The notes under the pieces are model-generated. The model searched no databases. It saw only the letters and a list, made by a program, of their open reading frames with translations, and was not told where the DNA came from. The translations under genes were made by a program, and so were the position numbers. From positions 1-12,778 of the forward strand of contig JAITGR010000072.1 of the NCBI GenBank assembly GCA_031280455.1: a DNA stretch of 12,778 nt, written 5' to 3'. Origin of the DNA: Spirochaetaceae bacterium (lineage in GTDB: Bacteria > Spirochaetota > Spirochaetia > Treponematales > Breznakiellaceae). Below are positions 11,873 through 12,778 of the stretch, piece by piece (position 1 is the first letter of the stretch; the number at the start of each line of letters is the position of its first letter).

Positions 11873-12424
11873 TTATTCGGCTTTAAGGCTGTCCGCTTTA
11901 ACGCGAGTGCGGGCATATCCCGCGGCAAGCAGCGTTCCCAGCACAAGGACAACGCCGCTGTTCAGAAGCGCCGCGACCAGTCCTTGCAGATACACCTTGC
12001 TTGCCGGTTCGGAATAGATGAGTACATCCAGTGTCGGCGCGACGCCGCCCCAGACCACCGCGTTCGCCGCAATCTGCACCAGGTTGAACACCACGCAACG
12101 GGCTATGGTAAAGCCGCCTTGTTCAAGCTGGTACGCCTTCCAGAAAAGGCCGGTAAGCAGGCCGAAGAGCGCGTCCGCGGCAACCCAGCTCCACCACACG
12201 CCGCCCCAGGTAAGGTCGGTGAGTGTATGGCCGATAAACCCGATGAGTACGCCGGTTACCGGCCCAAACACACCGGCGAAAACCGCAAGGATTGCTGCCG
12301 ACAAATTAAGATTGGTGTTTGGCACGCCGGACGGCAGCGCGACAAACCGCATAAGTACAAAGAAAATAGCCGAGCCTATGCCCGCCGCGACTATAGAACG
12401 AATTGAAGTGTTTTTTTGAGCCAT
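11873..12424 (-). CDS. ECF transporter S component, UPF0397/PF07155 type
   Basis: The product is 183 aa with five to six transmembrane helices. It matches the UPF0397 family: IRSIVAAGIGSAIFFVLMRF, VPNTNLNLSAAILAVFAGVF, GFIGHTLTDLTWGG, WWSWVAADALFGLLTGL, FNLVQIAANAVVWGGVAP, LDVLIYSEPASKVYLQGLVA and a KADSLKAE tail. Pfam names this family an ECF riboflavin transporter S component, but I know of no decisive experiment for it and the true substrate may differ (riboflavin, a thiamine precursor or another vitamin). The start is ATG 12424 with GGGGGGAG just upstream; a TTG at 12442 is rejected. No FMN or TPP riboswitch is seen in the 140 bases upstream. First gene of the S-A-T cassette. Confidence 0.9.
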   Translation of the reverse strand: MAQKNTSIRSIVAAGIGSAIFFVLMRFVALPSGVPNTNLNLSAAILAVFAGVFGPVTGVLIGFIGHTLTDLTWGGVWWSWVAADALFGLLTGLFWKAYQLEQGGFTIARCVVFNLVQIAANAVVWGGVAPTLDVLIYSEPASKVYLQGLVAALLNSGVVLVLGTLLAAGYARTRVKADSLKAE

Positions 12425-12692
12425 GACGCTCCCCCCATACAACGATAATACCTAATAAAACCGGCAATGCCGATAGGATTTATAGTTTAGCGGAAAAGTC
12501 CCGTTCCGGCTATACTCCGCAATCACTCTGTCAATCACTCACGTAAAATCTAACCAAGAAGGGTTGATGTATTCTGTAGCGCCGGCCCGGCACTGGCCGC
12601 AGTGGTTCATTGGGGGGGGAGTGGGTGTTTTGTGCAAGGAGGCTTTTGCGGGCGGGGCACTTTATTACCGGCTGTTCTTTTGGTAGTGTAGA
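12425..12692. other. Divergent intergenic region
   Basis: This is the gap between the ECF cassette (minus) and the gene at the right edge (plus). On the minus strand TTGACA (12534-12529) matches a -35 box, but the nearest TATA-like word is only 14 bases away, so no promoter is called; ACTATAAAT (about 12490-12482) is another weak -10 candidate. On the plus strand there are a 39-codon open frame (12567-12686), a G8 run (12612-12619) and a strong AAGGAGG (12636-12642). Confidence 0.5.
12567..12686 (+). CDS. Possible 39-aa leader ORF with a G8 tract
   Basis: ATG 12567 is preceded by AGAAGGG and encodes MYSVAPARHWPQWFIGGGVG and 19 more residues, ending at TAG 12684. It is in the same frame as the exported protein gene that starts 6-9 bases later, with only this stop between them. 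Eight G residues (12612-12619) encode the GGG. It is Trp- and aromatic-rich (four Trp) and has no recognised family. It may be non-coding; the coding case rests only on the start, the ribosome site and the position. Confidence 0.25.
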   Translation: MYSVAPARHWPQWFIGGGVGVLCKEAFAGGALYYRLFFW

Positions 12693-12778
12693 GTGGTGAA
12701 ACACGCACTTGTACTTGTTTGCCTTGCGGCGTTTTGGGGCGTGGCGCATCCGTGCCGGATTTTTCCGGCGGACGTGGA
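12693..12778 (+). CDS. Exported protein, N-terminus only (window edge)
   Basis: GTG 12693 or the adjacent GTG 12696 begins a frame that is open to the right edge (about 28 codons). The N-terminus reads VVKHALVLVCLAAFWGVAHP, a basic residue then a hydrophobic core, ending near RIFPADV, as in a signal peptide. An in-frame stop at 12684 excludes an earlier start. No Shine-Dalgarno is directly upstream. A strong AAGGAGG (12636-12642) could serve a 17-codon TTG frame (12646-12699) whose TGA overlaps GTG 12696, giving coupled translation. Product unknown. Confidence 0.5.
   Translation, partial: MVKHALVLVCLAAFWGVAHPCRIFPADV

Noticed and set aside
12425..12540. FMN or TPP riboswitch upstream of the ECF S component
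   Set aside because: None of the conserved blocks of either riboswitch is present in the minus-strand sequence.
12531..12749. 72-codon minus-strand frame at the right end
   Set aside because: No ribosome site or domain; it lies opposite the likely plus-strand exported protein start.

Overview
The window looks like part of a GC-rich diderm chromosome. The best guess is a spirochaete of the Treponema group. That rests on gene content (exported outer-membrane-type proteins, a UPF0397-type ECF transporter, a DUF3842 protein and a kinase/BON protein beginning with an SRELAALGDE motif). No rRNA marker is present, so treat the assignment as a moderate-confidence inference. Intergenic DNA is rich in palindromes and short dispersed repeats.

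Layout, left to right. Minus strand, 1-1523: a truncated membrane protein, a cytidylate-kinase-like protein with a C-terminal BON-like domain, and ribosomal protein S21 (rpsU). A gene-free stretch (1524-2038) follows and is packed with hairpins and duplicated palindromic units. Plus strand, 2039-4398: a probable promoter, an FMN riboswitch (2076-2234), a predicted outer-membrane beta-barrel protein, and a lipoprotein phosphatase of the e(P4)/class C acid phosphatase type whose start overlaps the barrel stop (TAATG). Then come an orphan small exported protein (4705-5142) and a cysteine desulfurase (5176-6330). Minus strand, 12424 down to 6477: an ECF transporter cassette (S component annotated in Pfam as riboflavin-type, fused double ATPase, T component), a palindrome pair, then ClpP, a DUF3842 protein, a YmdB-like protein and TruA, tightly packed with overlaps. 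A new exported protein gene begins at the right edge on the plus strand.

The main biological idea is flavin salvage. FMN-responsive RNA appears to control an outer-membrane channel plus a surface or periplasmic phosphatase. This would let the cell take in flavin nucleotide and strip its phosphate, giving riboflavin that an inner-membrane transporter could import. The ECF cassette 5 kb away could be that transporter, but it has no visible FMN riboswitch and its substrate is uncertain.

Two further points deserve attention. The truA gene carries two tandem palindromes spanning exactly 20 codons, in frame, between two conserved TruA blocks; a unit with the same architecture but different stem sequence lies between clpP and ecfT. 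The YmdB-like protein has lost most of the metal ligands known from its family and is probably a pseudoenzyme or has changed function.
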